Positions 1-8,796 of a stretch of DNA of 64,000 bases are shown here, piece after piece; the stretch's first letter is position 1; the number at the start of each line of letters is the position of its first letter. Made by a program: the position numbers and the translations under genes. The stretch spans positions 1 through 64,000 of the forward strand of contig CAZDKK010000006.1 of NCBI GenBank assembly GCA_964506245.1. The letters are read 5' to 3'. The DNA is from CAZDKK01 sp964506245. Its GTDB lineage: Bacteria; Eisenbacteria; RBG-16-71-46; CAIMUX01; WJJG01. The notes under the pieces were generated by a model. That model had not been told where the DNA came from and made no database searches. It was given only the letters and a program-made list of their open reading frames with translations.

Positions 1-45
1 AACGCCGAGGACGATGGCAACGGCAACGAGCCAACGCATGGGCAT
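1..45 (-). CDS. N-terminus of a truncated secreted or membrane protein
   Basis: Only the first 15 codons are inside the window; the gene runs off the left edge on the minus strand. The start is fixed by a strong Shine-Dalgarno (AAAGGAGG, 51-58) five bases before the ATG at 45. The visible residues (M-P-M-R-W-L-V-A-V-A-I-V-L-G-V) are a positively charged start followed by a hydrophobic run, as in a signal peptide or first membrane helix. An in-frame ATG two codons later is an alternative start. Nothing can be said about function. Confidence 0.55.
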   Translation of the reverse strand, partial: MPMRWLVAVAIVLGV

Positions 46-517
46 GACATCCTCCTTTCTGTCTCGCCGGTGGGAACTCCGGCTGTCTCGCTCGGGCTAG
101 GCGGCGGATCTAGCTCGGATCGCGTTCGTGTGCCTGACCGATTCCCTCGGGGCCGAGTGGAACGGTGCGAGTCCCGAGTGCGATGAGAATATCGCACAGC
201 AGCCGACTGCGCCATACCTCTGCCCCGCCACGCTGGTCCGGCGGCCTGGAAAGTAGCCCCCCGCTGTGTACAGGTGACCTCGGAGCTCGTCGATGTGAAA
301 GGTGCAGCCCGCGGCGGACGTCGTGCCCTTCTGTGTCATCTGCAACAATGGATCTTCTCTCGCGACGCATGCACTCGAAGTCTGCGCCGCTCAGAGGTCC
401 GTCTTTCACAGAGGCAAGCGCGGGTCGCGCCGGCCGCAGGACGCGCCGGACGAAACGGCCCCTGGCCGATGGGCGTCCATCACAAGCCAGGGGCCGCGCG
501 ACGTTTGTCAGCGAACG
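46..517. other. 472-bp intergenic region, no gene supported
   Basis: Open frames here on both strands lack ribosome-binding sites and resemble no family I know. The stretch holds the ribosome-binding site of the leftward gene (51-58) and, at 457-495, a perfect 10-bp inverted repeat just past the stop of the DUF35 gene. Nothing else stands out. Confidence 0.6.
457..495 (-). terminator. hairpin after the DUF35-SCP2 gene
   Basis: Perfect 10-bp inverted repeat (GGCCCCTGGC at 457-466, GCCAGGGGCC at 486-495) around a 19-base loop, starting 22 bases past the stop codon of the minus-strand gene ending at 518. On the minus strand it is followed by GTTTCG, so the U-tract is weak. A terminator is likely from position, not proven. 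Confidence 0.45.
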
Positions 518-1522
518 CTACTTGCTCCGCAGGTCCCGCCGCGTCGAGCGCGGCAGACGGTCGAGAATGGGCAATAGCTGGAAGGCCTCTTTGTGGGGCA
601 GCCAGAGCGTGCCCTCGACCGCGGCGTCGGTGAGCGAGCCGTCGTGGACCCAGCGGGTGAAGACGCCGGGATCCTCGGCGACGATCGTGTAGTCAACCTT
701 GGCCGGCATCACCTCGAGCACCTGGAGGCGCGACTCCGCAACGCGCAGGGCGAAGTCCCCGCCGCTCGTGCGCACGCCCACCACGGCCCGCTGGCCCTGG
801 AGGTCCTTCTGGGCTCGGGGGCTCTTCTCGACATCCGCCACCATCTGCTTCAGGGCCGCCATCGCCTGCTGGAAACGGTCCTTGCCCGCGGGCGTCACGG
901 CCACAGCCGGCGGCTTGGGGCTGGCGAAGTCCAGCTCCGAGGCGCGCAGCGGCTGCTTGTTGCGCAGGTGCGCCGGGATCTCGGACATGGGCACCCAGAA
1001 GATGTCCCGGATGCGTCCCACCGTGACGTCCTCGAAGACACACTTCAGCTCGATGCCCTTCTTGAAGATGCCGGGACGCACCAAGCCGGTGGTCGTGCGC
1101 AGGCGCGAGGGCAGGAAGCCCGCGATGGGCGCGTCGGTGGCGATGTCGACGTAGCCGCGGGCGAAGGGCGCGTCGCCGATGAAACTCGAGGACGGGAAGA
1201 TCGTGATGGGTGCCGTTTGCGCCAGCACGCCCCGGTGGGGCAGCTCGACCTCGTGCATCTCGGCGAAGTCGCAGTTCGGACAATGCCACGTGTTGGCCGG
1301 CACCGCCACATTGCCGCACTTGGGACACTTGGCGCCGATGAGCTTGCCTTCCCGCAGCGCCAGGAAGAAACGGGAGTGCTCCCCGTAGGTCTGCTTGTAG
1401 AAGGTGGTCATCTGCGTTGCAAACTGCAGATAGGTCTTTCCATCGCGACCTTCGACCTCGCTGTACTCGGGCGCGAGATCGTAGTCCGGGGGAAGAACGG
1501 AGTTTCTGTCTTGCTGCGTCAT
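518..1522 (-). CDS. DUF35 OB-fold/Zn-ribbon protein fused to an SCP2-like domain
   Basis: 334 residues. Residues 50-180 are a DUF35-type acyl-CoA-associated domain: a zinc ribbon (C66-x2-C69 ... C81-x2-C84) followed by an OB-fold. DUF35 proteins bind acyl-CoA and act as obligate partners of thiolases. Residues about 215-325 look like an SCP2 sterol/lipid-carrier domain (short helices, then D-Y-T-I, a D-P-x-x-F-x-x-W segment, G-x-L-W and a closing leucine-rich helix); this part is by pattern, not alignment. The ATG at 1522 has a GGGAG site upstream and lies 11 bases after the thiolase stop, so the two are almost surely cotranscribed. Such carriers are usually separate or fused to the thiolase (SCP-x), not to the DUF35 subunit. 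Confidence 0.8.
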   Translation of the reverse strand: MTQQDRNSVLPPDYDLAPEYSEVEGRDGKTYLQFATQMTTFYKQTYGEHSRFFLALREGKLIGAKCPKCGNVAVPANTWHCPNCDFAEMHEVELPHRGVLAQTAPITIFPSSSFIGDAPFARGYVDIATDAPIAGFLPSRLRTTTGLVRPGIFKKGIELKCVFEDVTVGRIRDIFWVPMSEIPAHLRNKQPLRASELDFASPKPPAVAVTPAGKDRFQQAMAALKQMVADVEKSPRAQKDLQGQRAVVGVRTSGGDFALRVAESRLQVLEVMPAKVDYTIVAEDPGVFTRWVHDGSLTDAAVEGTLWLPHKEAFQLLPILDRLPRSTRRDLRSK

Positions 1523-1533
1523 GGATTTCTCCC

Positions 1534-2769
1534 TCACTCGCCCAGCTCGAGGACGATGGCGCCGCCGTAGCAGGCGTTGATCGCGCCGGTTCCGTGGATG
1601 AGACCGAGAGGGATCTCGCGGGCGAGCATCTCCCGCCGGCAAGACCACGTCGAGAACATGTTTGAGCCGCCGACGAAGTGGCCGCCGAAGATCAGACCAC
1701 CCGAAGGATTGACCAGCAGCTTGCCTCTCGCGGGACGCTCGTCATCTCGCAGGGTCTTGGGATCGACCATGATGCCGTCTTCCACGAGCCGCCGGGCCTG
1801 CCCGGCGGGCACGAAGCCCATCTCAGCCATGGTGACCATGAGCTGCGCAACGAAGGCATCGTGCAGCTCGACGATGCCAATGTCCGAGGGCTTGACACCT
1901 GCATTCGCGTAGGCCCGCTCGGCCGCGATGCGGTCCGAGTCGATGCGGGGCAGTCGCTTGTAGTTGCCGCCGCGCCCCGGTTGATAGGACTCATTGCCCG
2001 CGCCGACACCCTTGATCCAGATGGGCCGCACACCCGTGCGCTTCGAGATCTCCTTGGCCTTCTCCTCGCAGGCGAAGATCAGTCCCCCGGCACCCTCGGT
2101 GTACATGCACGTCTCGAGGAGCCGCAGGAAGGGCGCGATGATCCAGCGCGACGCCATGACCTGCTCGGCCGTCACCGTCTCGAGCCGGCGCTGGGCGTGA
2201 GGATTGCGATTGCCCGCGTGGCAGAGCATCTCGATGATCTTCGCCCGCACCTCGGGCACGGAGATGTCATTCGGGTACTCGTCGTTGTAGGCCATGCAGA
2301 CCTGCATGTACGAGTCCGATGCCGTGGCCCCGACGGGGTACTCGTAAAACGGGTCCCACGACTTCGCGATGGTGTCGATGACCATCGGCGTCGCGGTCTT
2401 CGAGCGCGGGTCGTAGCAGTCGGTGGCCTTCTCGCCACCGATGCAGAGCACCACGTCCGACATGCCGCTGGCGATCTCCATGACCGCCATGCGCATGGCG
2501 TAGAAGCCCGTGGCACCCCCGGTCGTGACGCGCGTGCCCGGCTTGTTGGCCATGCCGATGATCCCGGTGAGCGAGCTCTCCGGGATGGCCTGGTGCTCGA
2601 AGATGTCGTTGTAGATTCCGTAGATCACCGAGTCGATCTCGCTGGTGGTGATCTTCGCGTCCTCACAAGCGCGACGCGTGGCCTGCTGGAACAGGTCCCA
2701 GTACGTCGCCTCCACCCAGCGACTCCGGCAATCGGTGATTCCGGCGCCGACAATACCGACTTTTCGCAT
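1534..2769 (-). CDS. thiolase-like protein (SCP-x/acetyl-CoA acetyltransferase family) lacking the nucleophilic Cys
   Basis: 411 residues, normal thiolase length. Family features are clear: the N-terminal V-G-I-V-G-A-G start, V-E-L-H-D-A-F in the middle, and N-P-S-G-G-L plus G-H-F-V-G-G-S near the C-terminus. Where active thiolases have A-C-A/S-x-G, this protein reads T-T-G-G-A-T-G (residues 82-88) with Gly85 at the Cys position. Unless another residue substitutes, it cannot form the usual acyl-thioester. It may be a structural partner, or may catalyse a different Claisen or hydrolytic step with the DUF35-SCP2 protein just downstream. Start supported by GGAGG eight bases before the ATG. The second thiolase of the window (22847) retains the Cys. 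Confidence 0.85.
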   Translation of the reverse strand: MRKVGIVGAGITDCRSRWVEATYWDLFQQATRRACEDAKITTSEIDSVIYGIYNDIFEHQAIPESSLTGIIGMANKPGTRVTTGGATGFYAMRMAVMEIASGMSDVVLCIGGEKATDCYDPRSKTATPMVIDTIAKSWDPFYEYPVGATASDSYMQVCMAYNDEYPNDISVPEVRAKIIEMLCHAGNRNPHAQRRLETVTAEQVMASRWIIAPFLRLLETCMYTEGAGGLIFACEEKAKEISKRTGVRPIWIKGVGAGNESYQPGRGGNYKRLPRIDSDRIAAERAYANAGVKPSDIGIVELHDAFVAQLMVTMAEMGFVPAGQARRLVEDGIMVDPKTLRDDERPARGKLLVNPSGGLIFGGHFVGGSNMFSTWSCRREMLAREIPLGLIHGTGAINACYGGAIVLELGE

Positions 2770-3260
2770 AGGTTAGACCTCCACAGGTTGCGGGCAAGAC
2801 GAAGAAAGAGAATACCCCGGCACGCTCGCGGGATCTACCCCCAATCTGCGGCAGGAGGACCTGGTGCGGGGTCCCGCCACATGCATCGGAGGTCGGGGGA
2901 GACGGAGAGTTTCGACACCGGAAGTGCCAATCTCCTCGCTGGCCGGCAGCTTCCGGCGGGCGCGCTGCAAGAGTCCTCGTGCCCCGATCGATCGTCACCC
3001 CGTCCTGTTCCAGACCTGCTAGGACCTCTGCCGGGGAATCGGCACGATCCGAGGCAACCTGATCGAAGTCGAGCTCTGCGCCGACGAGTCGATTGGGCAC
3101 GCGAACAGCGCCGAGGCACCGATGGCGGACCGGGCACGATCGATCGCGCGATTCTCGGCCTCGCCAAGCGGGCGAGGCCCGGCTGCCCGGCCATGGCCGG
3201 CGACCTCAGACGATATGCTGCGCATGCGCAGAGGATCCTACCCATCGGGGCGGGTACCTG
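2770..3260. other. 491-bp intergenic region, no gene supported
   Basis: Lies between two minus-strand genes. It must carry the promoter for the thiolase operon near its left end (a TATTCT-like hexamer lies at about 2810 on the minus strand, with no good -35). A 5-bp inverted repeat (3239-3256) just past the flippase stop is a weak terminator candidate. Open frames in it look like shadows. Confidence 0.5.
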
Positions 3261-4349
3261 TCAGGGGTGCGGGCCGCCGTCAGCCTGCGATCGGCGCACG
3301 GCCGTCGACAGGGTGAGTCCGGCCCGCGTCAGGGCCCACCAGCCGAGCGCCCAAAGCGGCAGGGTGAGGAGCACGAAGGCCACCAGGGAGAACCCCGCCG
3401 CCCGCGGCTTCGGCACGCCGAGGATCGAGAGCGCGATCACGCAAATGAGCTGCCAGGTGCCCAGATTCCCCGGCGCGCTGGGGATGGCGGTGCCCAGACG
3501 CAGGATGAGCGCCGCAGCAACCCCGCTCCAGAGCGAGAGCGGGATGGCGTACGCCTGCAGGAGCAGCCAAAGCGCCAGCGCCTCGCAGGCCTGCGGCAGG
3601 GAAGACAAAGCAAAGGACAGGACGAACGACCGGGAACGGCCGATCGCGCGCGCCTCGACACGCAGCTGGGTGAGCCCTGACCGCAGGCGCCCGTACAGCC
3701 CTCCTCGCCGGGAACGGACGGGCGAGGAACCAGGGGCGAGATCATCCCGGGGCACCGGGCGCGCGGCGGTCTCCCCGGCCGTGTCCGGCCTGAACACGAG
3801 CACCAGGAACAGCCCCGTTCCTGCCAGCACGATGATCCCCAGGATGTCCGCCGCCCGCACGAATCCCCTGGGCAGCCTCACGAAGAGCGCGACGATGCCG
3901 ATGTAGAGCGCGAGCCAGAAGCCGTCGAAGAGCCGTTCCACCGCGAGCGAGGGGAGCACGCGCAGGACTGGAACCTCCAGCCAGCGCGCCACGATTCCGG
4001 CCCGGACGATCTCGCCCACACGCATCGGCAGCATCTCGTTGACGAAGAGCCCGCCGTAGATCGCCTGCGTCGCGCGCAGCGGTCCCAGCGGGCCGAGCGT
4101 CCGCACGAGTAACGCCCAGCGGCTGCCCTGCAAGAAGTAGCCGAACGTGTCGCACGCCAGGGCGGGAATGACCCAGACCCACCCGATTCCGGCAAAGTCG
4201 CGGCGGAGCTGGGAGAGCTGGACGTCGTGGAAGATCCAGATCAACCCAGCGAGACCGATCAGGGTCCCCAAGACCGGCTGGATCCAGCGTGCCTCTCGGC
4301 GCGCGAACCGCTGCACCCCGGGAGCGCTCTCGTTCGTCTCACTCCCCAT
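3261..4349 (-). CDS. YbhN/UPF0104-type integral membrane protein (MprF flippase-like half)
   Basis: About 362 residues with some eight hydrophobic segments, of the lysylphosphatidylglycerol-synthase TM-region family (UPF0104). Typical pieces are the E-M-L-P-M-R-V-G-E segment after the second helix pair, A-V-E-R-L-F-D near mid-protein, and P-S-A-P-G-N-L-G-T in the second half. In MprF this module flips aminoacylated phosphatidylglycerol; here it is a free-standing gene. The ATG at 4349 lies inside the end of the upstream synthase gene (11-base overlap), so the two are translationally coupled. A longer in-frame start at 4478 exists but would overlap the synthase by 140 bases and adds a non-hydrophobic, Arg/Ser-rich leader. 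A variable cytoplasmic loop (about residues 200-250) is rich in Arg and Pro. Confidence 0.82.
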   Translation of the reverse strand: MGSETNESAPGVQRFARREARWIQPVLGTLIGLAGLIWIFHDVQLSQLRRDFAGIGWVWVIPALACDTFGYFLQGSRWALLVRTLGPLGPLRATQAIYGGLFVNEMLPMRVGEIVRAGIVARWLEVPVLRVLPSLAVERLFDGFWLALYIGIVALFVRLPRGFVRAADILGIIVLAGTGLFLVLVFRPDTAGETAARPVPRDDLAPGSSPVRSRRGGLYGRLRSGLTQLRVEARAIGRSRSFVLSFALSSLPQACEALALWLLLQAYAIPLSLWSGVAAALILRLGTAIPSAPGNLGTWQLICVIALSILGVPKPRAAGFSLVAFVLLTLPLWALGWWALTRAGLTLSTAVRRSQADGGPHP

Positions 4350-6018
4350 GGTGCTTGAGCTCCGTGACCCGCCCCAGCGCGATTGCCACCGCCGGAAGCT
4401 GCAGGATGTTCTGGAAGACGAGATAACGCGGCTCCCACGCGGAGGCATACTTGGCCTTGTAGGCCCGCAAGCCTCCATAGCTGAAGAGGAAGTTGAGGTG
4501 CTGGAAGAAGGCGTGCACCGCGCGCTCCTCCGCCGTGGCGGGCTCGCCCTCCTGAAACCCGGCCATGGGTGCCATACCGAGATTGAAGCGCTCGTAGCCC
4601 TCTTCCTTCAGGTGCAGGAAGAGCTTGATGAACAGGTAGTCCATCGTCCCCGAATGGGCATCGCTGCGGCGCCGCATCAAGTCAACGGTGGCCTCGCCCG
4701 GATGAAAGGACGGGATGAGATTCAGGAATCCCTGGGCGCGGTGCTGCCGGTCCCAGGCCACGCCGAGCGGAGTGCTGCGAACGTAGTCGTCCTCAAAACG
4801 GCCCAAAGTGAAGCCGCGCTCACGCCTCCCCGGGATGCGCAACCACTCCTGCGAGACCTCCCGGCACTGCTCGAGCACGGCGTCCGTGATCGGCGGCTGG
4901 TGCAGCTCGAACTGGATCCCCTCGCGCTCCACGCGGTGAAGCGTGCCGCGGAATTCCTTTCCCGCCCGCCCTTCCAGGCCGAAGTGCGAGAGCGACACGA
5001 TCGCATCGTCCCCGAGCTTCAACCGCCGGAACCCGGTCTCCTCGTAGACGGGCAGCAGATCGGGCAGCGTCTGGTGGAAGGCGAGCCCCCAGTCATTGTC
5101 GCGGCAGAGCCGTGCAAAATCCCGGATAAGCGGCGGCAGCTCCTCGGCAGGTCCCAGCGGATCACCCAGCACCAGCGCGTGGCGCCCGCCCACCCGGTAG
5201 GCCAGGAACGAGTGGCCCGTGGGGGAGAAGAAGAAGGACTTGTCGGGCCAGTACTTGAAGAAGTCCAGAGCCGACCGGCCATGCTCCCGGGTGATGGCTT
5301 CCGCGGCGTGCCGTTCGTGCGGGTAGGTGTGGTAGCGATGGATGACAGGCCTGAAGAAGGAGAACAGGGTATAGGCCAATGTCGTGGCCGTGAGCAGGGA
5401 GAGCGAGTCCAGAAACCACCGGGCGTAGCGCGTGTGCGGCACCAGGTCGGGGTTGCCCCGGAGCATGAGCTGGCGGAGCGTTCGCTGCAGAGCGTCGACC
5501 GCGTCGAAGTTGATTCCGAACTGACGGCGGTCGAGCAACCAGAACCCAAGGACGCCATAGAGGATCGCGATGGTCACCGCGATGGCAATCCGTAGCGCGC
5601 CGTAGTGAAGATCGAGGGGGCCGCTGCGGACGGTGAAGGACCTCCGGGTCAGGAAGAGCAGCCCGGCCAGGGCCAGGGCAAGCACGGCCGCACCCACGTG
5701 ATGTCCCTGGAACCCGTGCGCCGCCGCGCCCGCGACGGACAAGGCCAGCACGAGCCGATAGGCACCGCGCTTGCGCTTCAGGATGTTCAGCGAGGAGATG
5801 ACCAGGGCGAGGCCGAGCAGAACGGTCAAGAGACGCGACAAGTGGTAGAACTCCAGCGGAAAGGCATCCCGGAGGTAGGCGCGCTGGGTCGGTAGGTTAG
5901 GGTGCAGGACCGCCAGCAAGGTCACGATTCCGCTGCCGAACGTGATGAGGCCGAGGAAGGGCACCAGGAACTGCTGGGGTATGATCGTGCCGCTCCCGCG
6001 CCTGATCATCGCCACCAT
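4339..6018 (-). CDS. phosphatidylglycerol lysyltransferase-like protein (DUF2156, MprF synthase half)
   Basis: 559 residues. The N-terminal ~230 residues hold about six membrane helices; the rest is the LPG_synthase_C/DUF2156 tandem-GNAT-like domain that transfers an amino acid from aminoacyl-tRNA to phosphatidylglycerol. Recognisable pieces are D-K-S-F-F-F-S, G-D-P-L-G-P, the D-L-M-R-R region, N-L-G-M-A-P-M and the C-terminal K-A-K-Y-A-S-x-W-E-P-R-Y segment. It overlaps the downstream flippase-like gene by 11 bases. Membrane lipid aminoacylation raises resistance to cationic peptides and acid. Whether Lys, Ala or another residue is used cannot be told from sequence. No strong ribosome-binding site is seen at the chosen ATG. 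Confidence 0.85.
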   Translation of the reverse strand: MVAMIRRGSGTIIPQQFLVPFLGLITFGSGIVTLLAVLHPNLPTQRAYLRDAFPLEFYHLSRLLTVLLGLALVISSLNILKRKRGAYRLVLALSVAGAAAHGFQGHHVGAAVLALALAGLLFLTRRSFTVRSGPLDLHYGALRIAIAVTIAILYGVLGFWLLDRRQFGINFDAVDALQRTLRQLMLRGNPDLVPHTRYARWFLDSLSLLTATTLAYTLFSFFRPVIHRYHTYPHERHAAEAITREHGRSALDFFKYWPDKSFFFSPTGHSFLAYRVGGRHALVLGDPLGPAEELPPLIRDFARLCRDNDWGLAFHQTLPDLLPVYEETGFRRLKLGDDAIVSLSHFGLEGRAGKEFRGTLHRVEREGIQFELHQPPITDAVLEQCREVSQEWLRIPGRRERGFTLGRFEDDYVRSTPLGVAWDRQHRAQGFLNLIPSFHPGEATVDLMRRRSDAHSGTMDYLFIKLFLHLKEEGYERFNLGMAPMAGFQEGEPATAEERAVHAFFQHLNFLFSYGGLRAYKAKYASAWEPRYLVFQNILQLPAVAIALGRVTELKHHGE

Positions 6019-6072
6019 CCGACCCGACTCTGCATGGGCAGCGCGCCGGGTCGAGACGCCTCCCGCGTGACC

Positions 6073-7740
6073 TCACTGTGCGGTCAGATCCAGGCTCGAT
6101 CCGGGGCGCATCTTCCCGTCCTCCCCCCGGACCTCGGTCAGGAAGTGCACCTTGCCATCAGCCCCGTGGGTCACCTGGGCATGACCGAAGTTGAGGATCC
6201 CTCCCTCATCATACAGGAGTTCCGGCTCCAGGGTCGCATCGAGCCCCGTGGGTAGGGCTGGTCTGGCGCTGAGCGGACCGACGGCCAGCTCGTAGAACAC
6301 CAGCGGACTGCCATCTCCGTCCAGGTCCCGAGCGCACCGGATCTGCGCAGGCCAGTTCGCACCGGCCGTCAGGAAGACCAGATTGCGGACGTGCCCGCGA
6401 TCCAGGGAGCCGAGCAGGTCGAGCAGCTCACGCTCGAAGCCGCCCCCGCCCGCCTCGTCCGCAGCCCAGCCGTCGTAGCCCGGTTCGGGATTCCCGATGG
6501 GGATCGTCAGTGGAACACTGCAGCTCACGACCTTCCAGGTTGCCTTCGACCGCAGCAGCCCCTGCCGCAGCCATTCGAGCTGTTCGGGTCCCAGCATCGT
6601 CTTGCTGTTCTCCGGCGTATCGGCCAGGTCATTGCGCGACCGGTAGGACCGGACATCGAGCAAGAAGAGGTCCAGGTCCTTGCCCCAATGGAAAGAGCGG
6701 TAGATGCGATTGGCCTCCCGGGCATGCCGAGCCAGCGGGGCGTACTCGAGGAAGGCGTCTCGACCCTCGAGCACCAACAGCGGATACCCCGGGCGATTTC
6801 GGTTGGCGGCATTCCAGTAGGCCCAGCGCCCCCCGAAATCACGAATCACTTCCCCATCATCCCACTGGGCATAGAAGCAAGTCTCCGAGAGCAACTGCCG
6901 CAGGTGGGCCTCGGCGCGGTTGTAGCGCCAGTGCTGCCAGAAGATGTCACGCGTGCGAGACAGGGTCTCCCAGGGGACATCCGGCGCAGAGACAGCGGAG
7001 TACCCCCCGGGGGTGTTCTCCCAGGGGTTGCCTCCGGCAGATGCCTCGGCCCGGCACTCGCTGTCCGCATAGATCATGTTGCCCAGGGCGACGAAGAAGT
7101 CGGGCTTCAGCTCGGTCATCCGGGCGACGATGGGGTATCCCTGCGCCGGCCGGCGGCAGTACCCGTCTCCGCCCAGTCCGAATCCCCAGACGAAGCTCAC
7201 CGGAGCGCTGGTGGTCGAATCGGGTGGGGTGGTGAAGGCGCCCTCGTTCGCGTAGGAGAGGGCTGGCGGTTCGACGCCCCGCTCGTGCGAGAACCAGACC
7301 CGATAGTGGTAACGCGTTCCAGGCCTCAGCCCGCGGAGTTGAACGCTGGCGGTGTAGTCCTCGGCAGCCACGGCCGGCGCGTCGTCGACCTCGATCACCG
7401 AGTCCATGAATGCAGGGTCACGGGAGTACGCGACTTTCATCATGCCCTCGGCATCGGAGCGGGCCCAGATGATCGCGGTGTGCGGCGTCACGTCACCGCA
7501 GGCGACGCCGTGCGTGATCTGCAAGGGGCTCTCAGCCGGCGCCAGGTCCGCACCGGTGACCGTGGTGATCACGGGGCGGCCGGAGACGTCCACCGGCGGA
7601 GTATCCGGTTGGCGCTCGACTCGCTCGTCCAGATTGACATCGGCGCGCGGTGCCGAAGGCAGGATCAGCAAGCCAGCGAGGGAAACGGCCGCCAGGACCC
7701 ACAAGGGAGCCCGGGCCACTTGACGCGAGCGCTCGAGCAT
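6073..7740 (-). CDS. PhoD-like phosphatase-family protein with degenerate metal site
   Basis: 555 residues: signal anchor (residues 10-32), a PhoD N-terminal beta-sandwich (75-170) and a PhoD-like metallophosphatase domain (180-530). PhoD enzymes are secreted Ca/Fe-dependent phosphodiesterases with motifs L-G-D-x-I-Y, W-D-D-H-E-x-x-N-D and G-D-x-H. The matching positions here read A-L-G-N-M-I-Y-A-D (Asp to Asn221), W-D-D-G-E-V-I-R-D (His to Gly296) and L-T-A-G-A-N-W (residues 457-463, no Asp-x-His). Scaffold segments such as P-D-F-F-V-A-L-G and L-D-V-R-S-Y-R are intact. I infer a folded protein with a changed or lost catalytic function. Transcribed in the same direction as the lipid genes, 54 bases upstream of them. 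Confidence 0.8.
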   Translation of the reverse strand: MLERSRQVARAPLWVLAAVSLAGLLILPSAPRADVNLDERVERQPDTPPVDVSGRPVITTVTGADLAPAESPLQITHGVACGDVTPHTAIIWARSDAEGMMKVAYSRDPAFMDSVIEVDDAPAVAAEDYTASVQLRGLRPGTRYHYRVWFSHERGVEPPALSYANEGAFTTPPDSTTSAPVSFVWGFGLGGDGYCRRPAQGYPIVARMTELKPDFFVALGNMIYADSECRAEASAGGNPWENTPGGYSAVSAPDVPWETLSRTRDIFWQHWRYNRAEAHLRQLLSETCFYAQWDDGEVIRDFGGRWAYWNAANRNRPGYPLLVLEGRDAFLEYAPLARHAREANRIYRSFHWGKDLDLFLLDVRSYRSRNDLADTPENSKTMLGPEQLEWLRQGLLRSKATWKVVSCSVPLTIPIGNPEPGYDGWAADEAGGGGFERELLDLLGSLDRGHVRNLVFLTAGANWPAQIRCARDLDGDGSPLVFYELAVGPLSARPALPTGLDATLEPELLYDEGGILNFGHAQVTHGADGKVHFLTEVRGEDGKMRPGSSLDLTAQ

Positions 7741-7800
7741 ATTCTACCTCCAGGTCGGAGCCCCATGATCTCGGATACTCGCCTGCGCGTGCTGCTCAAG

Positions 7801-8769
7801 TCAATGGACTGGCTCCGCCGCCCCTTGCGCGGCGAACCGTGCGGCTTGCAGCCGCTCTTGAAGCCGGTCTAGCGAGGGCGTGCCGGCGAGGCTGCGCATC
7901 ACCCGCTCGGGTCGGCCCCAATCGCACCAGCCCGACCCCGCGACCGACAGCGTTGCGAGATTCTCCGCCGGTTCGAGGACGGAGCGCGAGAAGTCAGCGG
8001 GCTCCAGGTTTCGGTAGAGCCACGCCAGAGCCTTCTGCTCATCCGCGCCGCCGATGGCGCACGCGTACCGCGCGAACAGCCAGGCATGCCGGGGCACATG
8101 CCGCCGCGCCAGGGCCCAGAAGCCCTCCAGTCGACCGACCAGGGTGAAGGTGTTCCAGAGCCCGTGGTGTTGCAGCAGCCACATGGCAATCTGGGGGGAT
8201 GGCTTCTCGACGAACCTGCGGACGAGCCAAGGACCCCCGGGTTCCGACTGGCTCAGGCGCGAGCCGGGCAGGATCCACCCGTAGTCCGTTTCCGCCCGAT
8301 CGGGCACCACCCCGAGCAACGTGATCAGGTCGGGGTAGATCCGCGCCGTGGTGAACGCCTCGGTGACCGCCGCGAGGAACGACCTCGGGCTGGACATGTG
8401 ATGGTCGGAGGGGAAGATCGCGACCGTCGCCTCGGGGTCGCGGGCCCGGATGATCGCCAGGGGCAGGAGCACGCCGGGTCCGGTGCCGAGGTTCCTGGGC
8501 TGCACGACGAGCGTGACCTCTGGATAGCTGGAGAGCTGCGCGCGCGCCACGGCCTCGTGGGGCTTGCCGACGACCACCACGATGTGCTCGGGCGCAACCA
8601 CCTGCTGCGCGCGCTGCAGGGTCGTCTGCAGCAGCGAACGCCGGCCGTCGATGACGGCGAACTGCTTCGGCAGGCCGTACCCATACAGAGCAGCGGTGAG
8701 CGGCGCCAGACGGGTCCCGTCACCCGCGGCCAGGACTACCACCCAACGCGAATCCCTGCGCCTAGTCAT
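7801..8769 (-). CDS. mannose-1-phosphate guanylyltransferase-like nucleotidyltransferase
   Basis: 322 residues. The N-terminus V-V-V-L-A-A-G-D-G-T-R-L-A-P-L-T is the sugar-phosphate nucleotidyltransferase signature, followed by the P-K-Q-F substrate loop, P-R-N-L-G-T-G-P-G and F-P-S-D-H-H-M, the pattern of GDP-mannose pyrophosphorylases. V-E-K-P and W-N-T-F also fit. It would make GDP-mannose for glycans or exopolysaccharide. It follows the response-regulator gene by 27 bases and probably shares the sigma-54-type promoter at 9728-9742. There is no second isomerase domain, so it is the short, monofunctional form. Confidence 0.8.
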   Translation of the reverse strand: MTRRRDSRWVVVLAAGDGTRLAPLTAALYGYGLPKQFAVIDGRRSLLQTTLQRAQQVVAPEHIVVVVGKPHEAVARAQLSSYPEVTLVVQPRNLGTGPGVLLPLAIIRARDPEATVAIFPSDHHMSSPRSFLAAVTEAFTTARIYPDLITLLGVVPDRAETDYGWILPGSRLSQSEPGGPWLVRRFVEKPSPQIAMWLLQHHGLWNTFTLVGRLEGFWALARRHVPRHAWLFARYACAIGGADEQKALAWLYRNLEPADFSRSVLEPAENLATLSVAGSGWCDWGRPERVMRSLAGTPSLDRLQERLQAARFAAQGAAEPVH

Positions 8770-8796
8770 AGCGTCACCTCCCTGCGTCTGCCTGGT

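Noticed and set aside
110..409. 99-residue minus-strand open frame near the left edge
   Set aside because: No ribosome-binding site, Arg-rich composition and overlap with several equally long frames; typical of high-GC shadow ORFs.
1678..3906. 742-residue plus-strand open frame opposite the thiolase and flippase
   Set aside because: Antisense shadow: the opposite strand encodes clear families, and this frame has no domain and shadow-like codon content.
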